From NCBI GenBank assembly GCA_032622095.1, contig CP136066.1:106847319-106911318 (forward strand): 64,000 bases of DNA. The letters are read 5' to 3'. This stretch comes from Siphonodentalium dalli (Eukaryota > Mollusca > Scaphopoda > Gadilida > Siphonodentaliidae). A program made the translations under genes and the position numbers. A model generated the notes under the pieces. It was given only the letters and a program-made list of their open reading frames with translations. It was not told where the DNA came from and did no database searches. Within the stretch, counting starts at the first letter, position 1. Every line of letters starts with the position of its first letter. This document shows positions 1-12,400 of this stretch, piece after piece.

Positions 1-2118
1 TCTAAAAAGATTTTTCTGGGTCAAATTACCTCTATATACAAATTTTCAGCTCTGATGATCCAGCCGTTTTTGTATAAACGAACAGTTATTTATTTCCGCC
101 GGTCGATAAAGCCAATTGCATCAGCGTGTCGCTAGTAGTCCCTCATGTGACGTCACATGCGGGAACATTAACTATTCAGACTCATAATCTATGATGGAAG
201 TTTAAATCGGCATAACTTCAGTTACGGGCAGCCTATCAAGAAAATGTTTCGGCACCGTGCTCAGTGGATTAGCGGCGATCGAGGAGTAATTCTTTAAAGA
301 TACCATGTCGAGTCGATGCCACTAATTAATTTACTATTTCGTCTACTTGTGTGTGAAAAAATATCCAATTTGAGTCAAGGAACATAGGTATAATTATTCC
401 CCGTTCAGTAATCATTCGAGGCGAAAAAAATAAATACATTTCAAAAATTTATATCTGATATACCTTTGAATGGTGGGTTCCTCGACTCAATTAAAACATG
501 TTTAATACACGATGCCGAATATATAGTAACTAGCAGATTAGCCCGCCACTGGCGGGATTGGTCCCATGGCTTTGTTCGATCCATTAATTTTTGGTTTTTA
601 AGGTAACCCCGTACAGGCACTACCCACACGTCCTAAATGGTCAATGACGTCACCCGTTAAAGCAGCACCCTTATGACGTCATACAGATAAAGCCTCTCGG
701 CGGATAACGTCAATAATGGTATGATTACGGACAAACTCTAATATTACCAAATTATGCTAAACGCTCATTGACGAGTAGTTCCATTAGGAAGTGTTCATGC
801 AGTTAATAAGGTCAACAAAGGCCAGAACTTATTATCTTAACATTTATTTGCTGACCAATCAATGAGAATACTTCTGCATTTGTATTATCTGTATCCATGT
901 CTGTCCTCTGCTTATACTACCCGCACAGCCCTCCAGATGAATAATAGACAATTCCAATGTATAGTTTATAACTAATTGGAGAATCCATTTAGTAAATAAA
1001 GTGCTAAAAGGTTTATCCATGGCTTCCTGTGGCTTCAGGGTAATTTTTTTATTGACTGAATTTACACAGTGTAATCGATCCGAGGATTCGGTGGAAGCAT
1101 GTCGATTCGATGGGCTGCCAACGAGAGTTCGGGCGTATTTGGTGCATTTTTTTGTTATTAAAATATGGTAGATATCCTGTTCACTAGCCGGGTACATACT
1201 GTCAACAAAAAAATCAGTGCATTTGATAAAACGTTATATTTATAGGGAAGGGGTATGCCTCACTGAAAGTACAGTTATGCTCATTTATTGTTGAAATATG
1301 ACTGGAATCCCAATGGTGATTTTTGGTGAAATGTTATACCGCGTTCTGTAAAATCAAATTTTTGAGGGGTCAGAATGGGCTGGGACCCCAAGAATGGCAT
1401 ACCATTGCTCCGATGATCAGTTAACATGAAAAATACAAAATAAAGTCACAATTCTTAACCAGTTCCAAACAGCAGAAACCGATCTATTAGTGAAAAAACA
1501 TCATATTTTACACTTCCAATGGCCATTTTGGTGGCCATCTTGGATGGGGAGTTCCAATTTTGCCATAAAAGGGTTGGATTATGTGTTAGCTTTACAAAAA
1601 ATATAAACATTTGTATACATTTGACAAGATTTTCTCTCTGACTAACTGACTTAGTGCCTCTTCTGAAAAATGGAGGCCATGATGGATGCCATCTTGTTTG
1701 ATTTTCATGTTAACATTGCTTACAAGTTGAGGGACATAATAAAGAAGAAAATGAGTTGGATGAACAAATAGTATGGTACTGTCAAGTTTGTATGCTGTGT
1801 TATGTAAACAGAAGCCAAATTATGTTACAGAACAGTACATAAAGAGTGTGCGATATGCAAAAAAACTCAACACTGGGGAGACCCCACTAAGTGACCTTCA
1901 GTCAAAACTGCCCCGTGTTGTTTACAACATAGCAGTATAGCGCTCACTAATCCTCACCACTCCAGATTCGGTGTTGAATGGGTCACCGTGAATCACTCTC
2001 CCAAAACAAATTGCCACAGTGTTGAGTGTTTTGCTTTATGCACACTCTTTATGTGCTGTATATAAACAAACACTCAGCTCGACTCCACAAACATTAACAT
2101 GTAATAACCTAATTTTTT
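1..2118. other. Region 3' of CLHC1, no gene recognised
   Basis: No convincing exon was found. Positions 422-494 hold a fragment of the M1 repeat (the part around GTGGGTTCCTCGACTC). Positions 925-985 weakly resemble 4740-4800. The stretch 1500-2100 is AT-rich unique-looking DNA. Minus-strand open frames here lack splice context and known motifs. Confidence 0.5.
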
Positions 2119-2600
2119 AGCCCAACTTTACTTTGTAAAGTTTGAGCTATTGCCAAGCTATGGCTTGGTATCCGTCGTCTGTGTACATGTATGTGTGTGT
2201 GCGTCTGTCAACAATTTCCTTTAGCAAGGGCTACAGGTCGTACCTTAATTTGGTCGGATCATTATGAAATTTGTCATAGCTGTTGACATTGACATGAAGA
2301 TTGGAATGAGTAATTTTGGGGTCATTCGGCAAAAAAACATGGCCGCCTGCAGCCATCTTGGATTTCAAAATTAAATCCATTAGCATGAGCTACAGGTCAT
2401 ACTGTTCGTCTGATCATCATGAAATTTGTCCTGGATGTTAATATAGACATGTAGATGGGAACGAGACATTTTGAGGTCATTCAGCCTTAAAATATGGCCA
2501 CTGGCAGCCATCTTGGATTTTACTCTTTGCATGACTAAATCCTTTGGCACAGGCTACAGGTCGTACCTTTTGTCGGACATCACGAAATTTGTCATGGATG
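2119..2600 (+). repeat. Hairpin-headed dispersed element
   Basis: It starts with a short self-complementary block (AACTTTACTTTGTAAAGTTT, about 2123-2143). A run of CGTCTGT-type sequence follows, then two or three diverged copies of a unit of about 150 bp (around GGGCTACAGGTCGTACC and GAAATTTGTCATGG). The same head-hairpin plus GTCY architecture recurs at 23.7, 40.6, 53.9 and 62.3 kb in unrelated sequence. No protein is encoded. Confidence 0.5.
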
Positions 2601-2699
2601 TTAACTTTTTCGTTTCATTTGTTACTTTTTCATCTGCATGTTCCGTTATTTGAGTTTTCCAGTTGGGTTTAAGTTTCTGAAATATGCCCCGAAAAATTC

Positions 2700-3120
2700 T
2701 TAAAGGTACTCAATCCAATTCGATGGTCCCCATATCATCAGATTCCGAACAACAAAATTTATTGAAATTCTGCTTCAGTTATCAGAATCGATTAATTGCC
2801 CAAAAAATAATGCTAACCACAGTCAACTATAGTATAAAATTGCACAAATGTGTTATTTACCAACATTTTGTTCAATGAAATCTGTCAAATTGTCAAATAT
2901 CTAACATCCAAAGCCACTTAATTTTAGAGTTATCCATCTTCATCCACAATTTGGTCTGAGACCGTCGTCTTGACAAATATTTGCCAGGCCACCAAAAATT
3001 ACATATCCCGGGAAATAACAAATTTTAAAAATCAATATCTAATCACTTTGATGTTTGATGGGTGGGTTCCTTGACTCGATTCAAATATTTTTCACCCCGA
3101 AGCCAAAAAAATAGTAATTG
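2700..3120 (+). repeat. MITE-like family M1, copy at 2.7 kb
   Basis: It begins TTAAAGGTACTCAATCC and contains AGAGTTATCCATCTTCATCC and GTGGGTTCCTTGACTCG, blocks shared with copies at 18.9, 57.8 and 63.6 kb. The 57.8 kb copy shows both ends as inverted repeats (TTAAAGGTACTCAATCCGAT and its complement). This copy is about 420 bp and appears to lack its right terminus. Confidence 0.65.
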
Positions 3121-3200
3121 AAAGTCAAACAAAAACACAACCTGGTGTTTTCAACAAAATAAATGTGCAACATCAAATATATATAATAATAACAGGAAAC

Positions 3201-3206
3201 TTTATT
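3201..3206 (-). promoter_or_regulatory. CLHC1 polyadenylation signal (AATAAA)
   Basis: TTTATT on the plus strand reads AATAAA on the minus strand, 45 bp past the CLHC1 stop codon. Its position and strand fit the 3' end of that gene, and no better signal lies closer. Confidence 0.6.
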
Positions 3207-3250
3207 TCATCAAAATATAGAAATCATAAAAGTAAATCATGACGGACAGA

Positions 3251-3432
3251 TCAGTTGTCTTTTATCATCGCCCCACTAATAGCAGATGTAACGGTCACTG
3301 CTGCAAGAAGTATAGTCGCCAGGTCAGAAAAGCCAGACTCTTGAATCTTTGTAGAAATTGTAATCCATGTTGACATATCTGTTGTGTTGTCATCGTAGAG
3401 TATGGTGTGAAATGCTGATTCATCCACTGAAT
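3251..3432 (-). CDS. CLHC1: CLHC1 terminal coding exon
   Basis: The acceptor TGTAG precedes base 3432 on the minus strand. The exon needs one base from upstream, exactly what the donor at 5807 supplies (forming Asp557). It encodes the last 59 residues, including TDMSTWITISTKIQESGF and a short hydrophobic helix, ending ISGAMIKDN and TGA. This is the least certain exon: it is placed by phase, splice site, codon-like composition and the AATAAA downstream, not by a remembered homologous sequence. Confidence 0.65.
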
Positions 3433-6400
3433 CTACAATCAAAACAGCAGTATGGTGAGACATGTAAATTGCAGTGTTCATGCTGGTCCGAAAAATATAA
3501 ATATAAAGTACATTTATCTCCTAAATTTGAATATCAATGAGAGGTTTAGCACTGCGAATCCACTTTGTTCGAAAATGACCACAAAAGCTCCTAATTGGGA
3601 ATGCTCTTTGTAATCTACCGCTTTTTGGGTGACTGAATAAGTTTGATCATATAGTGCAAGGACACTCTTTATAAGAGATGATCATTGGATTTTTGTAAGG
3701 CTGACAAAAATTCAAAACCTTCCTATTTTCAAAGTCAATATCTGGTCACCAAAACCTCATATTAACGGGTCCGATGTAATTATATTCTGGTATAGAAAAC
3801 GTACAGATGGTGGCTTCCTGTTGTCATATATATTGGACAGGGCATTGTTAAACACAAAACATCTCAATTCTGGGAAAACTTTTATTTGACCCCTTCCTGC
3901 TTTGGAATACCAGTTTTACACTGAGTATCATGCAAAAAATTGAAGTTGAATTAGAATAATACAATTTCATTTCATATCTTGTTTTTGGAATTTCTAACTG
4001 CTGTGAATTCATTTGGGAAACTTCACTAAATCAGGTGGGGAATTGGAGGGAGGTTTCTCACACCCCTCCCCAGCCCTAACTTTGGTCGAGATTTTCAACA
4101 GTTGGAAATTCCATGCCTGACAAAACATGAGCTGGTAGCCTGATATGTTTTTTAAACATAGAAACGCTATTAATGTTTTCATAGTTTGATTTTTCAACCA
4201 GTGATTAATGGGGTAATGGAAATTTACTAGTCTAATTAGAGGGGTGTTAGGGCGGAAAATTCCGACAGCTGGAAAACTTGAGGTACCAGTTGAACTTGGA
4301 AGTTTGGTTTGGTTCAAAGGGGTGCAGGTGGAACTTGCAAGGTGGTTAGCCCTCTAGTCACATCCCTAAATACATTCGAATGATATTCCCTGTTTTTGTT
4401 ATCTAGTGGGTTCTTCCATGCGACTATCTGGAGCAAAAGCTAAATATATTAAAATCGCCATTACAGTAAGTCATGATTTAGAAATGTCCAACAACAAACA
4501 CATGCCACCCCCCCCCCCCCCCCCCCCCCCTGCAATATATCATCAAACTTATTTTTTCCAGAAATCTAGTGGTATTTGATGCAAGGTATGTAGATGTAAG
4601 GACCACTAGGTATAGCTGTGATTTAAGTCAGATATTCCCCTCACAGTCGGTTATTTGGCCAAATGTGATTATTTTTCCAAATATCAGACAGCTCAGGGAA
4701 TATCCTTTTCTTATTTCATACCATTTTGCACTTGTATAATCAAAATGCCCATCCAAATGATGAATAATCCATTCCAATGTACACTTCTATAACTATTGAT
4801 GGCAGCTAAATCATGCCATGAATCAGTACTCTGCCTAAGTTTATAACAATAAAAAAATAACACAGGTAATATATTTCTTAGTAAATGCCTGTTCCGTAAT
4901 AATGTATTAAACTGTAGGCGAAGGTCCAGCTCAAGATTATATCATTTAGGTGACTCGTGTGAGCAGATCTCACAATAAACATTGAACTAGTTATGCGGGG
5001 GAAATATCATGATTGTAAGCGTTGCAGGGCGAAATTGTCTCACATAAGTCGTCAAAATCATGCAATCAAGTGCTGGGACATTAACATACTCTGAAATACA
5101 TCATTAAAGGCTCACTTAATTTTCGAACCCCCAGATCACATCACATAAAATATATGCCATATTATATACCATTTAAAAGAGGAAGTTCCAAAACATTGGA
5201 TTTTCAACTTATTCGATGTAATATACTGTGAAAATGTTGTTTTTGTTGAGATATTGACATATATTCTGTGCTCAAGTTTCTGCAGTCTCTTATTGTCAAT
5301 GGAAGGGGAATAACTCTATATATTTAGATATAGAGTTATTTGCTTTCCATTGAAAATAAACCAGTGTTTGAATTATGTTGCATTCTTGGAGCCACAACGG
5401 GGCAAATGCTTTTATGATTTCAGCTGTTTGCTATTACTCTATGGGCACCTTCTGAGACACAGACGTTCAACATGGTACTGAATTATAGTATTTTAATCAT
5501 ATTTTAAGGCATATATTGTTATTAAAACCGTAGATCAAGGCACTATAAAAAATAATGGGTGACTCGAAAATTGGGCCTTTAAGGAACAGGCATTAACTAA
5601 GAAATATATTACCTGCGTTATTTTTTCAGTTATAAGGAAGTTCCTGTCAGAACATCAAAAAGTTCCCAGGTTTTAAGCTGGCGAAATATGATATCTACGG
5701 ACAAAGCCAGAGTACAAATTCATTGCAAGATCTTGATGGCAGCCTCCATCCAGTAATGAAAGGGGTAAAATACATGCGAGTTTGAATTGAGATTGTAATT
5801 TGTTACCTGGCAATCTCCGTTGGTACAGCTCTTGCAGAAGCTGAATGGCAATATCATTTGACCCGTTCTCCATTAGCGTCATCACAACACAGCCGAGACT
5901 CAAGGCGTGATGACCTGACACATCCTGCTCCAATAAATGTTCAGCCAATGGCAATGATGGACAGTTTTGCATCATAGAAACATAATCGTCCTGTGATAAT
6001 GTGGTAACAGACTTAGCATATTCCATGCCAGCTTTGATGCGACCCTGCTTCAGAAGGCACAGGACAGCTTCACGGTGCTCAGCCAGTTTGTTGTAGACAC
6101 TCTGGGCGAGTGCCTGACATCCACATCTGCAGGGAATTTTGCAGCGACAGTGTCCACATATCATATCAGCCAGTGGTCTTGACAAAGTCAGCCTGTTGAT
6201 TTATAAAATGAACACAAAACTACAAATATCTATTAATCTCGATCACATAGGCTTGACGTTCAAATATTTACATGTAGGTACAAACAAAATTAAAGATGGT
6301 GTATCTTTTCCGGGTCACAATTAAAACAACATCATTTTTATGCAACCCTACATCAAGATTACAAACAGCTTTTTTGTGAAGATTTGGAATATTATTTGTT

Positions 6401-9400
6401 TATAATGTAAAATCTCTTTGTTGAAGTGATGTTTGCCTTGACTGAGGGTGCTAACAACATAGAGTTCTCCCTCTCGTGGTATGCTCTGAACGTTTTCTCA
6501 AGAAATATGTTCTAAAATCAGCCCCTTATACACTCCCAGAAATGTGATAAGCAATCCTAAATAAAATTTATTTTAATTGATAGACGCTTTTCTGGACAGG
6601 TGTCCTGGATTCACTTTTATTATTTTATACCAAGAAATCTATATCCAACTTGCTAGGAAGAGATACACTATCATTAACACACAGATAAAACAGATGGTAA
6701 GACTGCCTAACCCGATTCCAAAAAAATCAAATTAGGTGATTGGCGATAAGAAGATAATTATTCTACAAATATTCCACACCCTTCTCGTTAAAAGATAGTG
6801 TATCTCTCCCGGGCCACAATTAAAAACACAATTTTATAAAACCCGATTTCAGGACTACAATCAGCTGCTGTTTATTTCTGATGCAGCCGGGCGTAATTTG
6901 TGGTGATACATGTATCTCATATCTGTCTTATCAAGGGTGCTCTCAAGATAGAGTTCTCATTCTTGATATACTCCATTAGCTTCGGAATGTTCTCATGAGA
7001 TTTCCGTTCTAAAATAGCCCCTAAAACTGTCCTGGGATTGTATGAGAAAAATTCTAAAATAAATTGATATTAATTGATAGAAACTTTTCCTGGCAGATGT
7101 CCTTGATTCATATCTATTATTTAAATATCCCTAATCTATATAATACTTGCTAGGAAGATGTACACTATTTTTAAAACATTTGAGAGGTACTAAAATCAAT
7201 GATCAACACATTTTCATAGCATTAAAAGGACCGAGCTGCTACTAGAACCACTAACAATGTTAATCACTGTCAATAAATTCATGCCATTAGGAGTGAACAA
7301 ATATATGAAGTTTTTCAATCCTTTCTGAACTACAAGCATGAAATTCTTTGTATACACCACCCCAAGAACATTCATTCTGACAACGTTTAGTCAACTAATC
7401 ATTGCAAGACAACTGTGGATCCTCGGATTATTCCTAACTGGGGGATAAGTATAGAAAGATATTAATTTCAAGTTTTAAAGCCATTTGCTTTTGATTTTTT
7501 CCCAGTATCGATATATAGGTCGAAAAAATACCTGAAATAGTTAACAAATATTTGTCCCAGAAAGACGCATTGAGGTTATAAAAATATAATTTTTACCACG
7601 ATGGTTCGGGCCCGAGCAATAGCATCATTCGTATTAATTAAAATTCTGGAATATGAAATGGAATATTGTGCGTATATTATATTATCTTATCTTGAAATTA
7701 TTTTAACACCATGCACCGCTTTCTCTTTATTTTAATCATCAAAATTATGTAGTACCATAAAAGTATCAAAATTATGACCGCTCTAGATTTTCCTCTCATG
7801 GACTACAAATGCAGATTAAAACATTTTAATGGCACAAACGAACAGATCTAAAATTTACTGAAAAACATAAAAAAAAGAAGAAAAAAAAAGAAGGTATTTT
7901 CAGCACTATATCCAGTATGTTTGGAAATATTTCATGTACAGTAATGCTATAAATAATCGACTCCTTAACCACAGCAGAATTATGGGTAATTTTTCAGGAT
8001 TTAGTCGGAAATATGGCTTGTTGCCATTCATCGGAAAGCTCTCCTGAAAAATTACCCATATTTCTGCTGTGGTTAAGGAGTCGATTAATTAGGGCATTAC
8101 TGTAGGTAAGTTTTGAGATACCTCTTACAAAATAATATATACACTGTTTTGGGGTTGGAATGAGCCATGTCGGTTTAACTCGAAAGAAAGAACCTTCTCA
8201 CTTACTTCTGCTTGCCTATCCAGTGAGCGAGCAAATCTAGACGGTTTTCTTCCAGAGCACAATCCACACATTCACATGACAAAGTCTCGTTTGGCCGAGA
8301 GGCTGCAGTTAGGACTGAAGACATCAGAGCATCACAGAACAATAAAAGAGCACTCTTCCCGAGGAATAGAGTTTTCACACCTGAAAGAATAATGAATCAT
8401 TATGAATGGAATATTCATAAAATTCTGCAAATTTATTATAACTCACCACTGTACTCACTGCAAATTTTTTGAAATATGATCAATCAGCACAAAAAAGAGA
8501 TATATCTCATATCAGGGAAGGATCCAGAGATTTTTTGGGGACACCTGTTCTGTATTTGAGTATGTCCCCATATAAATTTGGACGTTAAAAAATTCAGTAC
8601 TGGACACTTGATTGTGCAAAAGGCTCTATATAATAGACTATATCATCTGATTTGCATTACATGTTGTTGAATTATAGAAAAATTCCTTGAAAATATGGAC
8701 AATCCAACTTGAATAAATACTATCCACTTGGAATTTGGGGACATTTGGGTCTCCAGAGTTTGGGCACCCAAACCTGTAACAGGTATCAAAACATCCCTGG
8801 ATCCTTCTCTGTCTCATATATACATCATAACAAAATTCAATCTAGCCAGAAAAGGTGACTAAGAAATGACAACAGACATATGACAGATCACTGGTAATAT
8901 TGCACTGAGTCTCAAATTTAGCCCTTCCATGACTGGAGCTTCCTGGAATTTTACGAAACACCTGTGCCAATGAATTCTCTTATATATGCGAGGCTCCATA
9001 TGGGAGACTTGCATATATAAGAGAATACATTGGCCTAACAATATTTACCTTGACTTTGTAAGCCAGTGCATTATCTTATATATGATAGGCTCCCTATGGG
9101 AGACTTGCATATATTAGAGAATGCGCTGGCACAGGATAATTAATGCTGAACCACCACAGCTGCCGTCATGAAAAGGTTAAGTGAATCAAGTGATGGTTGC
9201 TTTGCTGGTTTGGTTTGGTTAGTTTATAATGGTCTATCGTTGTTTCAGCTGCTTGGCCATATCAAGACATTGTGCAGAGGATTAACCCTTTCATGAAGGG
9301 AGCTGCGCTGGTGCAGCATTAACCCTTCCATGACTGGAGCTTCCTGTAATTCTGCGAAAACCCTGTGCCAATGCATTCTCTCATATATGTGAGTCTCCCA

Positions 9401-12400
9401 TAAATAGGGAGCCTCGCATACATAAGATAATACATTGTCCTAACAATATTTACCTTGATATATGTAAGTGAGTGCATTCTCTTATATATGCGAGGCTCCC
9501 TGTCATTAAAAAAGATCCTTTGCCAGTGCATTCTCTAATATAGGGAGCCTTGCATATATAAGAGAATTCACTGGCTTACACGGTCAATGTAAATATTGTT
9601 AGGCAAATGCATTCTATTATATATGCGAGGCTCCCTATGGTTAGACTCACATATATGAGAGAATGCATTGGCACAGCGTTTTCGCAAAATGTCAGGAAGC
9701 TCCAGTCATGGAAGGGTTCATTATACTGGGAAATCATCACTCCATTGCACGTAGAAATCACTGGACTGCTTTTGGTGGCCTAAAGCACCATGCATCTTAC
9801 CAACTGAGCCACCAGGCCCCACCTCAGTGCTATCCAAATCAATACTAACCTTTGAATTTATGCAGAGTTGCTGATGTTCGAAGTATTCCTTTTGGACTAT
9901 TTGCAGCATGGATTGCAGCTTTATCGAAGAAACCATCTTCAAAAAGTTCATTAAACCTTTCAATATATTCAAGCATCATCTCTGCTTCCTTCTCTTTATT
10001 TGGGTCGTCATCCTCAAATGCATTCGTTGGAGTTCCTTCCCTTTGGCTGCCGTCATTGTCATTCTGTGATTTCTCTGCAAACATTTTTGACAGACTCAAG
10101 ATTCATACTATTTTACTCCAGTTAAATATTAAAATCTGCTTGGTCAGTTACCTTCCTTTATATAGAGTTGAATCAGGCCATGCAGTAATCTCTTACCAAC
10201 AAGTAACCATTAAATATAATCCAAATTCCACAATTGTCCACAAATGAAAAGAAATTAATCTAAAACACATTTATAAATGAGACGTTTTGTCAAGCTGCAG
10301 TGTAAAACAGAAAAACATTGCACATGAAAATACTGACAACCTGGTCACAGGATCTGTGTTTGATTGGCTACGGACTCCGGCAGCAAACTATGCTAAACAG
10401 TGAGTCAAGAATTTATGTTGGAGATCCTCAGATGTTTCGGAATTTTTGAGGGAAATCCCCTAATTTTCGTAAACAAATACATGTGGTAATTTATAAATGC
10501 AATTTACGTGGCTGTATACTATATATAACTATGTATAACTGACTAATTTCATCGACCAATTAGGGGATACTGTTATGTATTGTGTTTCTATATTGTGCAT
10601 AGCATATTACCATGTATACAATCCCTAGTTTCTTATCTGACAAGGTAACTATACTTTGCTCATAGTTATGTTGAAATTTGTGCACACACATCATATTTTG
10701 ACCAAATTATTTTTTTAAAGTTATTTTCTGAAGGTTTATGAAGCATTAGGTCAAGGGTTTGCCAAAGCATGATAAACTGAAGACTTCAGATTAAACCAAA
10801 GAATATTAAATTTTAATGCAATTCTGTAGTTACAAATACATTTTTGTACATCCTGGTGTCATATTCAAAATGACTAGAGCAAGACATGTATCTTTATTCA
10901 ATGTGACAAAAAATGCTGAATATAAGTGCTTTTTGCTGATCTGTGTTAATAAACGAGAACACCGAGCTGCAGTATATTAAATTTCTGAGGTGACTAATAT
11001 CATTCACATCTGAAATATGATGACAAAAAACAGGGAGAGATGTAATGTTCACTCTAAAGCCATCAACAAAGATCTAAATGGACAAAACCGACTACATGTG
11101 AATATTGTTAGAAGTGATCCTGAATTGGCCTGTAAAATAAATGTGAGCTGCAGGGTGGCACCAATGAATTCAAATGTGAAATCCAACGAAATACGAAAAT
11201 CTTTGATGGCTGTCATCTAGTTATGGTCACCACGAAGTCCCATATTTGGTGATGATCGGATGAGGGATGGGGGTGTGCCAAAGTATTTAGTTATGCAAAG
11301 ATTAAAAATTCAAGATGGCTGCTAGTTAATAAAAATATCTTTCAAAACCCATTCCATATGGCTATTCTTTCCCCCATGGTGGTTCATGAGCAAGATCTTT
11401 CAAATTACTGGTAGGCCCATGGTGACTGAGTCAGAGGAAGAGAGCTCCAAATAGTTACAAACAGATGGATGTACAGCTAGACAGACCCCCAGATACACAA
11501 ATGTAATCCATTTCTATTTCTCCCCATCCAAACTTTATTTGCAGGGGATAATAAGTGGGGCAGCATTATGTTTGGCTGTAAAATGGTCACCTTTCTCAGC
11601 AGCACGGCGTGCATTGAGATGATGAAGGAATGCCTGTGCGACTGCATCTCCAACGGTCTGATGAGGAGGTTTAGCCTGGTTGTATGCCTGCGCTGCCTCC
11701 AGTGCAATCTCTAACTTCCCTCTCCGAGCTTTGTAAAACAAGCCCTGATTTAGAAGGTGATCTCGATGAGTAACCTTCTCATCAAGGTGCTCCTTCAACT
11801 CAACCTTCTTGGACTTGGGCAGATACCTAGAAGCATGAAAATCAAGATAAGATATAAGGATTCATCAAGATAAGCTGGTGCAGAGTTGATTAATTTTACA
11901 TTGTTGGTCATGGAAAATTTTTAATAAACTTAATCTTCCAGATTGAGTTTTATTTCTGATGCAACCAAGCCATGTTCGCAGTGAAATCTCTGAGTTCCAA
12001 TGACATTTGACTTGATGGAGGGTACTAACAAGATAGTTTTCTCTCTTGGTACGCTTCAAATGTTTCCTAGAGATTTCTGTTCTAAAAATAACTCCTTTTC
12101 CTGTCCCAGTAGATGAGAGAAATTCTAAAAAAGAGCTGGGCTATCACCCAGTGTATACCCCCATGTGGCATACCCCCATGTGGCATACCCCCTAGCTATA
12201 TATAGTGTGTGGGCATAACTATAACCCATGGCTGAGACACTCAGGCAGACGCAAATAAGATATGATTTCATATAAACAGATCTGAATAACTAAATATCAA
12301 TTATCTTATACCGCGGAATCTATATAAAACTTGTTAGGAAGTGCCACACTATCTTTAAGGTGCCAAATTTCAGACTGACATCAGAGTATACAGTAATGCC

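Noticed and set aside
859..1197. 112-codon minus-strand open frame
   Set aside because: No motif, no splice context, no homologue recognised.
5673..5806. Extension of CLHC1 exon 8 to the TAA at 5673
   Set aside because: A strong donor (CCAG/GTAACA) at 5806 gives the right phase for the exon at 3432, and the extension runs into a foldback arm.
8919..9719. CRISPR-like array from repeated palindromic blocks
   Set aside because: Blocks alternate in orientation with no regular spacers; eukaryotic MITE structure.
9726..9835. tRNA gene
   Set aside because: Only an A-box-like head is present; no cloverleaf or good B box, and a diverged copy exists, so SINE-like.
11535..11590. Open frame continuing past the CLHC1 exon donor at 11590
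   Set aside because: It ends in a stop after 18 codons and would disconnect the clathrin-linker exon; the GT restores phase.
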